A program made the translations under genes and the position numbers. DNA of 9,293 bases from Planctomycetaceae bacterium. Lineage in GTDB: Bacteria; Planctomycetota; Planctomycetia; Pirellulales; Thermoguttaceae. The first letter of the stretch is position 1. The number at the start of each line of letters is the position of its first letter. The stretch spans positions 1-9,293 of the forward strand of contig WRMR01000170.1 of NCBI GenBank assembly GCA_009776995.1, given 5' to 3'. The notes beneath the pieces are model-generated. The model worked only from the letters and a program-made list of their open reading frames with translations. It was not told the DNA's origin and made no database searches. Below are positions 1-5,907 of this stretch, in pieces.

Positions 1-41
1 ACCCGAAGTCCGACACCTGAAGCCAAAACCGGAGGTTTTCT

Positions 42-1028
42 ATGGCCATCACTTATCTTTCCGACATTGAACTGCCGCGTGACCCGGTGGAAGATTCCCA
101 TGCTTCGCGCAAGAAGTACGTGGACGACAAGACAGCCGCGAAACCGTCACTCGGCACGGGAACACCTGCGGCTGTTGCCGCGACCGCGTCTGCGGGAAAT
201 GCGACCACGGCGGCACCGTTCAATCATGTTCACAATTACACATTTTTCGCAACGGCACCGGCGGATTTGGCAACAACCGCAACGGTCGGCACGGCCACGT
301 TGCCTGCTCGCGGCGATCACGTGCATAAGTTTCCGACGGCGGCACAAGTGGGTGCCGTTTCGACAACGGACTTTTCAAGTCACATCGGTTCAACAACGTT
401 GCACCTGCCTGCGGTCGGTTCCTCAGACAATCTCAAGGTGCTGACGGCAGGTGCGGCGGGTGCCGCCCCGACATGGCAGATTGCTCAAACCGGCGTAACG
501 CTTGGCACGGCGGTCGGGACGGCGGTGGCGGCAACGGCGGCAAACGGGACGGGAACGACGGCGGCCAAAGTTGACCACGTTCACAATTACAGCTTTGATA
601 CGACGGCACCTGCGGCAGTCGCTGCGACAGCGGCAGTCGGAACGGCAACCATGCCCGCGCGACGCGATCACGTCCATGCTTATACGTTTTACGCCACCGC
701 ACCGGCGGCACTGGCTGCCACAGCCGCTGTTGGTACGGCGACGCTCCCCGCTCGCGGCGATCACGTTCATGCGCTGCCATCGCTGTCGCAGCTTGTTTCA
801 AGCACGTGGCGCGGAACGGTGACGGGCAACGGTACACTTGCCTCGCTGCCGGTGACGCATGGCTTGAATTCGCAGGAACTTGATGTCCTTGTTTGGACGA
901 ATACGACTCCGCCCAAACGCGTCTATATGGATCACACACCAACCGGCGCGAATACACTGACGGTTGACTTTGCCGTCGCGCCGCCGACAACCGCATCCTA
1001 CATTGTCCGTGTCGTGAAATGGGGGTGA
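42..1028 (+). CDS. Phage tail-fibre protein with HVH repeats
   Basis: Probable trimeric tail fibre or receptor-binding protein of the virion. The N-terminus (about residues 1-33) reads LSDIEL...ASRKKYVDDK and resembles the KKYVD attachment element common in phage fibres. Five 31-residue Ala/Thr/Gly-rich units, each ending in HVH, follow at residues 34-95 and 151-243 (HVH at 62-64, 93-95, 179-181, 210-212, 241-243). A different segment lies between them (about 96-150). The last 75 residues (VTHGLNSQELDV...) resemble the C-terminal beta domain of small fibres and end in Trp-Gly. HxH motifs in trimeric phage fibres and spikes are known to bind metal ions; a similar role here is inferred. The start is set by GGAGG at 31-35, six bases before ATG. 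The gene is followed closely by the RCC1 gene, whose N-terminus is distantly similar. The fibre class is fairly sure; the receptor is unknown. Confidence 0.85.
   Translation: MAITYLSDIELPRDPVEDSHASRKKYVDDKTAAKPSLGTGTPAAVAATASAGNATTAAPFNHVHNYTFFATAPADLATTATVGTATLPARGDHVHKFPTAAQVGAVSTTDFSSHIGSTTLHLPAVGSSDNLKVLTAGAAGAAPTWQIAQTGVTLGTAVGTAVAATAANGTGTTAAKVDHVHNYSFDTTAPAAVAATAAVGTATMPARRDHVHAYTFYATAPAALAATAAVGTATLPARGDHVHALPSLSQLVSSTWRGTVTGNGTLASLPVTHGLNSQELDVLVWTNTTPPKRVYMDHTPTGANTLTVDFAVAPPTTASYIVRVVKWG
141..326 (+). repeat. Two tandem 93-bp (31-codon) fibre repeats
   Basis: Two consecutive 31-codon units encode residues 34-64 and 65-95 of the fibre protein and end in NHVH and DHVH. The second unit shares the 17-base run gctcgcggcgatcacgt (306-322) with the last unit of the downstream array (750-766). 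This suggests duplication followed by divergence. Confidence 0.75.
492..770 (+). repeat. Three tandem 93-bp (31-codon) fibre repeats
   Basis: Three consecutive 31-codon units encode residues 151-181, 182-212 and 213-243, each ending in DHVH. The second and third units are closest in protein sequence (TAPAA.AATAAVGTAT.PAR.DHVH). The array is separated from the first pair of units by a non-repeat segment of about 55 residues. Confidence 0.8.
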
Positions 1029-1034
1029 TGAATC

Positions 1035-2744
1035 ATGGCAATGGATTTTCGCAGTCCATTGGACTTGTCGGTTGCCGCCGATCATGCCAAGTCGCCGATC
1101 CGCAAACAGGAATTCGATCAGCACTGTAACAGTGAATTGCACATTCAAAACGACGGTTTGGCAGACCAGATGCTGGTCATGACGGCGGTCGGTCCCCGCA
1201 TGATGACACCGAAATTGCGGTGCCAGTGTGACGGGTCGCATTACGGTTGCGATTGCCGGATTGTCTTTGACGATAACCCGCCGCCCCCTGCTGCCGATGT
1301 GATCATCCGCTGCTTTAAGAACGGCAATCTCGAAGTTCTTAACGAGAGCAATGTACTCAATATTCCCGCATGGACGCTGGAATATGGTGATGTTAGTACG
1401 TTTTTCCGATTCGTGCCGGAAAAGGTTTTTACCGCCGATTTATCGCAACTGAATTGGGCTATCGTTGATAACGTTGCGCACAATCTGAACGGCACACATC
1501 AAGTGATCGGCGGGAAACGATGTTTTGATTTGTACTTTGACATGGACAGCCATTCCCATTTTACCGATTCTCTTGTTACGGGCGCAGGCGGCACATCGAC
1601 GGGTATGATGCCGATACACATCCGCAAGACGACGGCAAAGGTGATTCAGATCGCTTGTGGTACGCACTGTGCGTATTTTCTTTTTGAGGACGGTACGGTC
1701 TGGAGTTGCGGCAATAACGATTACGGGCAGCTTGGTCGCAACGTCACAAGCGGCAACCCGCAAAGCCCAGGCAATCTTGGAAGAATCACCGGGCTTCCGA
1801 CGGGGGCAGGCAGTCGTGTGGTACAGATCGCGGCCACCGAAACAAGTTTCTTTGCCGTGCTTGCCAACGGTGATGTCTGGTGTGCCGGTGACAATTCCAA
1901 AGGGCAACTCGGCTATCACAGAGCCACCGGTTCGGCAACCACAACCAATCTGGCGAGAAACACGAGCGTTTCCAATGTCAGGAGCGTTTCCTGCGGAACG
2001 GATTTTACGTATTTTCTGCTGAACAACGGCGAGGTTCGCAGTTGCGGCAATAACGAGCATGGACAACTTGGTCGACAGGGTGCCGTAACAGGAAGTGCGA
2101 CAACGTCGAATCTTGGGTTGGTTTCCCTGACCAACGTTCAAAGGATTGCATGCGGCGATGATTTTACGTGGTTTCAAGCAGGTCATAACGACATTTGGAC
2201 TTGCGGCAACAACGTTTCCGGCCAGTTGGGACGCGGGAGTTGGTGGATGTTGCCGAGCGATCCCATCCCAGCATTCGCCTGGTCGTCACCGACGGGAATC
2301 CTTGAAATCAGTTGCGGCAGTCAGGTCGGCTATATCACAACGGGGGAACGCCGCGCCGTCTCCAACAGACGCGCTCACGACATGTACGGCAGCGCAGAGT
2401 TCGCGGATGTCGGCCTGTCGGGTGTCGATCAGGCCGTGGCAAGTTTCAACACCCGCTACGCGCAATTCGTTCGATCCGGCAAGGTTTGGGTGGAGGGTGA
2501 CAACAGTTACGGTCAATTGGGGTTATTTCAAAACCCCCGAACAGCGTCTTTACAAATCCCGTGGGCCGGGAACGGCGAGTGTGTTCGGGCGTTTACAGGC
2601 GGCACGGCTTGTTACTGGATTCGTCCCGACGGCAATGTCATGTCGTTGGGAAGTAACGGCTACGGGCAACTTGGCTTTTCAACACCGGCTGCGACCGGGT
2701 TCTATGGCATCATCGAGTTCAATGAACACAGACTGGAATCCTGA
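1035..2744 (+). CDS. RCC1-type seven-bladed propeller phage protein
   Basis: Predicted virion-associated protein with a C-terminal RCC1-like beta-propeller. From about residue 200 to the end there are seven units of the pattern V.xIACG...F.L..G.VW.CGNN..GQLG. The GQLG turns sit at 231-234, 290-293, 343-346, 396-399, 493-496 and 544-547; the fifth unit (about 421-456) is degenerate and lacks GQLG. Seven units match a closed RCC1 propeller. The N-terminus (about 9-62) is clearly similar to the 98-residue protein encoded at 2876-3172 (LS.AA....S..RKQE.D.H) and is followed by two CxC pairs (Cys63/65 and Cys72/74). Residues 85-199 are not recognised. No signal peptide is evident. The gene lies 6 bp after the fibre gene; the Shine-Dalgarno is weak (GGGGGTGA inside the fibre stop region), and ATG 1041 is an alternative start. 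A receptor-binding or fibre-tip role is inferred from the neighbours. RCC1 folds also act as binding platforms in bacteria, so the exact role is unproven. Confidence 0.85.
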   Translation: MAMDFRSPLDLSVAADHAKSPIRKQEFDQHCNSELHIQNDGLADQMLVMTAVGPRMMTPKLRCQCDGSHYGCDCRIVFDDNPPPPAADVIIRCFKNGNLEVLNESNVLNIPAWTLEYGDVSTFFRFVPEKVFTADLSQLNWAIVDNVAHNLNGTHQVIGGKRCFDLYFDMDSHSHFTDSLVTGAGGTSTGMMPIHIRKTTAKVIQIACGTHCAYFLFEDGTVWSCGNNDYGQLGRNVTSGNPQSPGNLGRITGLPTGAGSRVVQIAATETSFFAVLANGDVWCAGDNSKGQLGYHRATGSATTTNLARNTSVSNVRSVSCGTDFTYFLLNNGEVRSCGNNEHGQLGRQGAVTGSATTSNLGLVSLTNVQRIACGDDFTWFQAGHNDIWTCGNNVSGQLGRGSWWMLPSDPIPAFAWSSPTGILEISCGSQVGYITTGERRAVSNRRAHDMYGSAEFADVGLSGVDQAVASFNTRYAQFVRSGKVWVEGDNSYGQLGLFQNPRTASLQIPWAGNGECVRAFTGGTACYWIRPDGNVMSLGSNGYGQLGFSTPAATGFYGIIEFNEHRLES

Positions 2745-2875
2745 CTCGCTCATCGGCCCCGAAGGCGTCCTGTTGAAAAAGGACGGCGAGCATCGTTATT
2801 CGCAGGGAAGACATCTGGTTGCCGGTTGCGGGATGAATCTGCGCCAAACATTTTTAGTGAAGGAAATTCTCAGCA

Positions 2876-3172
2876 ATGCCCGAACGCATCGTATTTTTAA
2901 GCCAGATTGAATTGTCCGCCGCCGCGTCATCGCCCAAGGAGTCGGTGCGCAAGCAGGAACATGACGAGCATGTCAACAACGTTTTGCGACACTTGCCAGG
3001 CGGCGGTTTGATTGGTCAGGTGGTTGTGATGACAAGTGCCGGGCTTGCATGGAAGTGGCCGAAAGTCGTTTGCGGATGCGGGCCCGGTTCGATGACGTTT
3101 GAGGAAACACCGCCAATCATGGCGTTACAGGGCATCGACTTCAACGTCATCAGGGAGGTCAAAATCGTATGA
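2876..3172 (+). CDS. Short fibre-adaptor-like protein
   Basis: A 98-residue protein of unknown function. Residues 8-68 (LSQIELSAAA...VRKQEHDEHV...GQVVVMTSAG...VVCGCG) align with residues 9-65 of the RCC1 protein just upstream. The LS.IEL start also echoes the first fibre protein. It therefore looks like the shared N-terminal module on its own, with a short tail (about 70-98) instead of a propeller. A CxC pair is kept at Cys66/68. AAGGA at 2864-2868 precedes the ATG at a slightly long but usable distance. The stop overlaps the next gene's start as ATGA (3169-3172), so translation of the glycosyltransferase is probably coupled to it. It could be a short virion attachment protein, a fibre adaptor, or the remnant of a longer fibre gene whose distal part was lost. 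Confidence 0.75.
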   Translation: MPERIVFLSQIELSAAASSPKESVRKQEHDEHVNNVLRHLPGGGLIGQVVVMTSAGLAWKWPKVVCGCGPGSMTFEETPPIMALQGIDFNVIREVKIV

Positions 3173-4515
3173 AGCAAACCTATTTGACTTTGGGTGCCGT
3201 CATTCGGAATCAGGAACATTACGTCAAGGAATGGCTGGCATTTCACCATCTCGTCGGCGTTGAGCGGTTTGTCATTGTCCTGCATCAATGTACTGACAAG
3301 ACGGAAGAGCGAATCCGTGAGTTGCCGTTTCAGGATAAGATTCACGTCCACCACATCGTCAATGACGAGCAGTTCGTTCAACTGGGAACCTACCTCTGGA
3401 TTACCCGGAATTACGGCCCATTCACGAAATGGCTGATGTTCATTGACTCCGACGAGTTTTTCTTTGGAACGCGCGAGGATGACCTGCGTGTTATCCTTAC
3501 CGACTATGAAAAGCACGGCGGTCTGGCCTCGCACTGGATCGAATATGGCAGCAATGGCCGCGTTATCAAACCCAAGGGACTGTCGATTGAGGCATTCACG
3601 AAACGCGCACCCGACCGGCATGGGGCTCATTATTCGTTCAAGTCGGTCATCCAGCCGCAGTGTTTTCAGAAATTTCTGTCGCCGCATCTGGCCGTGACAC
3701 AACCGCTCACGGTCACCGAAGACCACCGCGAGGTCGGTGCGAATTGGGTCTGGATCGGCGACCGAAACCCCACACACGAAATCGTGCGCGTGAACCATTA
3801 TCACGTGCGAAGCATGGAAGACTGGATTGAACGGTACAAACGCGGTCAGTGCAATGATCCCGGACGCAAGCATACGCCGGATGAGATGTATAACAGTCAC
3901 ATTTTCAAGTCCCGCGACCACGAAGATGTCCACGACGCGTGTATCTTACGCTTTGCAAAAACCTTAAATGCCGGATTGAACTCCATGAGATCGACGCATC
4001 TGCACCTGGCTTACGGTTCCCATAGCATCGCACTGCTTCCCTGTCTCCATTGGACGCAAGGCCCCGTTCTTGAAGTGGGGGCGGGCTGTTACAGCACGTC
4101 GCTGTTATCGTTGTATTCGCAATCACGGTACTGCCGGACAATGGAGTCTGATTGGCATTGGCTTGAAAAGGTGAAGGCTTTTTTTCCTGCATCCTGCGAT
4201 CTTTCGGAAAACAGGGGGCATGAATTTCAATATGTGGAGAATTACCGGGACGCCGTCATGGAAGATCGCTCTTGGGACATTGTGTTCATTGACCAGGGCG
4301 ATCACGCCAGTCGCGTGGAAACGGCCTTGCGCATGAAAGAGAAGAGCCGTCTGGTCATTTTACACGACACGGAACATGCGAATTTGGATTCCGCACTGAA
4401 CGGTTATCGTTACAGGTACGATCTCAAGACCATTTTTCCCCCTACCGGAATCGCAAGCCAGGTGGATGATCTCGGATGGTTGAAAGACCTCCTCAAAGTC
4501 TATAACGCCTCTTAA
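3169..4515 (+). CDS. Glycosyltransferase fused to methyltransferase-like domain
   Basis: Two-domain enzyme of 448 residues. The N-terminal part (about 1-265) resembles the GT2/GT92-like family: an opening RNQEHYVKEWLAFH (13-26), a DxD motif in FIDSDEF (91-97) for nucleotide-sugar/metal binding, and VNHYHVRSMEDWIERYKRG (208-226), typical of the family's C-terminal part. The C-terminal part (about 275-448) looks like a class I SAM-dependent methyltransferase: glycine-rich LEVGAG (301-306), WDIVFIDQGDH (369-379) and VILHD (396-400), as in Methyltransf_24-type domains. The expected product is a sugar transferred to a protein or glycan and possibly methylated. The target is unknown; fibre proteins or host surface sugars are the obvious candidates given the coupled upstream gene. 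GGGAGG at 3153-3158 and the ATGA overlap support the start. No membrane segment is evident, so it is likely cytoplasmic. The second domain could bind SAM weakly or be inactive. Confidence 0.85.
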   Translation: MKQTYLTLGAVIRNQEHYVKEWLAFHHLVGVERFVIVLHQCTDKTEERIRELPFQDKIHVHHIVNDEQFVQLGTYLWITRNYGPFTKWLMFIDSDEFFFGTREDDLRVILTDYEKHGGLASHWIEYGSNGRVIKPKGLSIEAFTKRAPDRHGAHYSFKSVIQPQCFQKFLSPHLAVTQPLTVTEDHREVGANWVWIGDRNPTHEIVRVNHYHVRSMEDWIERYKRGQCNDPGRKHTPDEMYNSHIFKSRDHEDVHDACILRFAKTLNAGLNSMRSTHLHLAYGSHSIALLPCLHWTQGPVLEVGAGCYSTSLLSLYSQSRYCRTMESDWHWLEKVKAFFPASCDLSENRGHEFQYVENYRDAVMEDRSWDIVFIDQGDHASRVETALRMKEKSRLVILHDTEHANLDSALNGYRYRYDLKTIFPPTGIASQVDDLGWLKDLLKVYNAS

Positions 4516-4540
4516 TTTTACGGCGCAATCTGCGGAAAGA

Positions 4541-4545
4541 AAGGA
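4541..4545 (+). promoter_or_regulatory. Shine-Dalgarno deciding a TTG start
   Basis: AAGGA lies five bases before TTG at 4551. No in-frame ATG or GTG is available near the 5' end of the small gene, so this site is the main support for a TTG start. Confidence 0.65.
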
Positions 4546-4550
4546 ATATT

Positions 4551-4751
4551 TTGAGCACTGACACGACACTTGAAGATGCAATCCGCGAGAACGCAGCCGG
4601 GCCGAAGCGGGCCCAGGGCGATTCGGGAAGCGTCGAGCAACATTCGTTAAAAGACCAGATCGAAGCCGACAAGTACCTTGCCTCCAAAGAGGCGGTGCGT
4701 CGCGGCATTGGGATCAAAAACGTCAAAATTTCACCGGATGGGACAACGTAA
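4551..4751 (+). CDS. Small gpW-position phage protein
   Basis: A 66-residue, hydrophilic, probably helical protein encoded upstream of the portal gene, the position held by the gpW head-tail joining gene in lambda. The stretch SVEQHSLKDQIEADKYLASK (residues 27-46) is followed by a basic segment and KNVKISPDG. From memory this pattern recurs in small proteins encoded just before lambda-family portal genes in other phages, where it is annotated as hypothetical or gpW-like. It starts at TTG with a good Shine-Dalgarno. Its stop is only two bases from the stop of the convergent toxin gene, and the portal gene it would normally adjoin is more than 1 kb away because of the inserted toxin-antitoxin pair. 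A joining role is inferred from position and pattern, not shown. Confidence 0.72.
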   Translation: MSTDTTLEDAIRENAAGPKRAQGDSGSVEQHSLKDQIEADKYLASKEAVRRGIGIKNVKISPDGTT

Positions 4752-4753
4752 TG

Positions 4754-5323
4754 CTAAATCAGTACCACATGGTTTCTCAACGCAAGAACGGTTTGAGGAA
4801 TTTGCTGTCGGTCGAGGATGGTCAGATATTCATCGACTGTTTTGGGAGGATTTTTGAGTGAAATCCGATGGCGTTTCACAGCGGCAAGCACGGATTCCGG
4901 CATCGACTGGAGTAACTCAAGGATAAAATCATCAGGATGAATCGCCTCAATTTCGTACTCGTCGAGAATTGATTTCGGAAAATCACGAAGATTGAACGTA
5001 ACAATCCTGGAAACATTGCCGTGAATCGCAGCGGCCAAAACATGGCGGTCGTTTTGATCTTTGAGAGAAAGCGTTTCGATTAAGTCCTCGTACCCTTCAA
5101 TCAGGCAATCCAAAGCATGGGCATCCATCAGTTGTCGTGTTCGCTGCAATTGTGTTACGGTCAAATGAGGATTGTTCTTCAACACATGGTAAATCCATTC
5201 CTCATGAATTGCGTTCGACCAGCAAGCACGAAACAAGCCTGTCACGGCAAGGTGCATGAGGAGATCGCGGAGCGGTGCCGGATAAAGCACACAGGCGTCG
5301 TATAGAACTTTCGGCGTTAGCAT
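4754..5323 (-). CDS. PIN-domain toxin (VapC-like RNase)
   Basis: Predicted PIN-family endoribonuclease, the toxin of a toxin-antitoxin pair. With the ATG start the protein has 189 residues. Acidic active-site candidates are Asp9 in VLYDACVLYPAPLRDLL, Glu41/Glu42 in AIHEEWI, and Asp92 in DQNDRHVLAAAI; TFNLRDFP (109-116) supplies a possible fourth (Asp114). The pattern fits the PIN_3-like group (YPAPLRDLL.. type). The C-terminal 60 residues are helical and not recognised. I chose the ATG at 5323 because it overlaps the antitoxin stop as TGATG, typical of translational coupling; a TTG three bases upstream (5326) is an alternative. The gene runs antisense to its phage neighbours and ends two bases from the gpW-position gene. 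PIN proteins usually cleave tRNA, rRNA or mRNA; the target here is unknown. Confidence 0.85.
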   Translation of the reverse strand: MLTPKVLYDACVLYPAPLRDLLMHLAVTGLFRACWSNAIHEEWIYHVLKNNPHLTVTQLQRTRQLMDAHALDCLIEGYEDLIETLSLKDQNDRHVLAAAIHGNVSRIVTFNLRDFPKSILDEYEIEAIHPDDFILELLQSMPESVLAAVKRHRISLKNPPKTVDEYLTILDRQQIPQTVLALRNHVVLI

Positions 5324-5766
5324 CAATAACCCAAATTCAGTTTTTGTGCTTCGGCAGCCAGTTTTTCAAGCGTGGTTTCGCGGTTACGATCCGTTTGGCG
5401 GCGGTATTCCAGAACGTCATTCAGCAAAACGCGACGATGCGTCCCAACAAGACGGTGCGGAATTTCACCGCCGTCAAGCAATTTGATCAGAAACGGCCTT
5501 GAAACGCCAAGAACCTCGGCGGCTTGCTGTGTGGTCAACTCCGTCTGAACCGGGACAACGGTCACCGCCTGACCTTCCGCCATAACGGAAAGCATCTCGG
5601 CAAGCAGCGGAATTGCGCTGGCCGGAATCGAACACTCGCCTTTGCCGCCCAGTTGAACGCGAAGTGCCTTATTACGAAACTTGGCCAGTTTTTCGCTGGA
5701 AATTCGGGCAATCTCCCGCTCTTCACCGGAAATGGCAACCGATGTCTCAAATCCAATCGTGGGCAT
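5323..5766 (-). CDS. HTH antitoxin, excisionase-like
   Basis: A 147-residue DNA-binding antitoxin, first gene of the toxin operon. Residues 76-123 (ELTTQQAAEVLGVSRPFLIK...GEIPHRLVGTHRRVLLNDVLEY) form a MerR/excisionase-type helix-turn-helix of the kind annotated as excisionase-family DNA-binding proteins and often paired with PIN toxins. Residues 1-60 have no recognised family. The C-terminal helix (about 125-147) may hold the toxin-binding region, which is an inference. The start is supported by AAAGGGG (5781-5775) eight bases before ATG. A promoter with a consensus -10 and a palindrome over the -35 lies just upstream, so autorepression by this protein, alone or with the toxin, is likely. 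Because excision genes use the same fold, an excisionase role was considered, but the adjoining PIN gene makes the antitoxin role far more likely. Confidence 0.85.
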   Translation of the reverse strand: MPTIGFETSVAISGEEREIARISSEKLAKFRNKALRVQLGGKGECSIPASAIPLLAEMLSVMAEGQAVTVVPVQTELTTQQAAEVLGVSRPFLIKLLDGGEIPHRLVGTHRRVLLNDVLEYRRQTDRNRETTLEKLAAEAQKLNLGY

Positions 5767-5791
5767 AATATCGTCCCCTTTCTCTACGTCT

Positions 5792-5820
5792 ATTATACGT
5801 CACAAGTAAAATAAACGCAA
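5792..5820 (-). promoter_or_regulatory. Sigma70-type promoter of the toxin-antitoxin operon
   Basis: Read on the minus strand, TTGCGT (5820-5815) and a perfect TATAAT (5797-5792) are separated by 17 bases. They lie about 25 bases before the antitoxin start codon, with a Shine-Dalgarno between. The -35 matches consensus at only three of six positions, which suits a regulated promoter. Confidence 0.7.
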
Positions 5821-5835
5821 TAAATGAAATTGCGT
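5815..5835. promoter_or_regulatory. Inverted-repeat operator over the -35 box
   Basis: ACGCAAT (5815-5821) and ATTGCGT (5829-5835) form a perfect 7-base inverted repeat with a 7-base spacer. The left arm contains the whole -35 box of the minus-strand promoter, so protein bound here would block RNA polymerase. The antitoxin's helix-turn-helix is the obvious candidate binder. This role is inferred from position. Confidence 0.55.
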
Positions 5836-5848
5836 CATTTTTTGTTTG

Positions 5849-5874
5849 GGCAATAACTCGTTTTGTGGCAATAA
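5849..5874 (+). repeat. GGCAATAA direct repeats between antitoxin and portal
   Basis: GGCAATAA occurs at 5849-5856 and 5867-5874, with starts 18 bases apart. The core GCAATAA also occurs at 5817-5823, inside the inverted repeat. The shared core suggests additional binding sites of the same regulator between the two divergent genes, though AT-rich chance repetition is possible. Confidence 0.4.
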
Positions 5875-5895
5875 GTTAAAAACCGACATTTTTTT

Positions 5896-5899
5896 AGGA
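5896..5899 (+). promoter_or_regulatory. Shine-Dalgarno deciding the portal start
   Basis: AGGA lies eight bases before ATG 5908 and five bases before GTG 5905. Both starts are in frame and differ by one codon; the spacing and codon favour ATG 5908. Confidence 0.55.
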
Positions 5900-5907
5900 A
5901 AAATGTG

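Noticed and set aside
1..20. Possible end of an upstream gene (last codons read PKSDT, then TGA)
   Set aside because: Only five codons are visible and no family can be judged. The placement before the GGAGG of the fibre gene is plausible, but it cannot be separated from chance.
1122..1134. Perfect short palindrome CACTGT-A-ACAGTG
   Set aside because: It lies inside the conserved N-terminal coding region of the propeller gene, with no promoter or poly-T tract nearby. It is most likely chance.
1440..2186. Minus-strand open frame (248 codons) opposite the propeller repeats
   Set aside because: It mirrors RCC1 repeat codons and has no Shine-Dalgarno or recognisable domain.
2722..2910. Small plus-strand frame of 62 codons starting MNTDWNPDSL, spanning the gap after the propeller gene
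   Set aside because: It overlaps both neighbours, has no good Shine-Dalgarno and no recognisable motif. It is possible but not supported enough to call a gene.
42..3172. Invertible (shufflon-like) fibre switching between the repeated N-terminal modules
   Set aside because: All copies are in the same orientation, the DNA of the modules is too diverged for simple recombination, and no invertase gene or inverted sites are visible.
3016..3933. Minus-strand open frame (305 codons) opposite the glycosyltransferase
   Set aside because: The plus-strand frame carries conserved glycosyltransferase motifs throughout, so the opposite frame is a shadow.
4516..4550. Possible terminator after the glycosyltransferase gene
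   Set aside because: No stem-loop followed by a T tract is visible. The same is true of the two-base junction at 4752-4753.
5830..5858. Possible plus-strand promoter for the portal gene (TTGCGT with a weak ATAACT)
   Set aside because: The -10 match is poor, and the -35-like word is simply the other arm of the palindrome. It is not strong enough to call.
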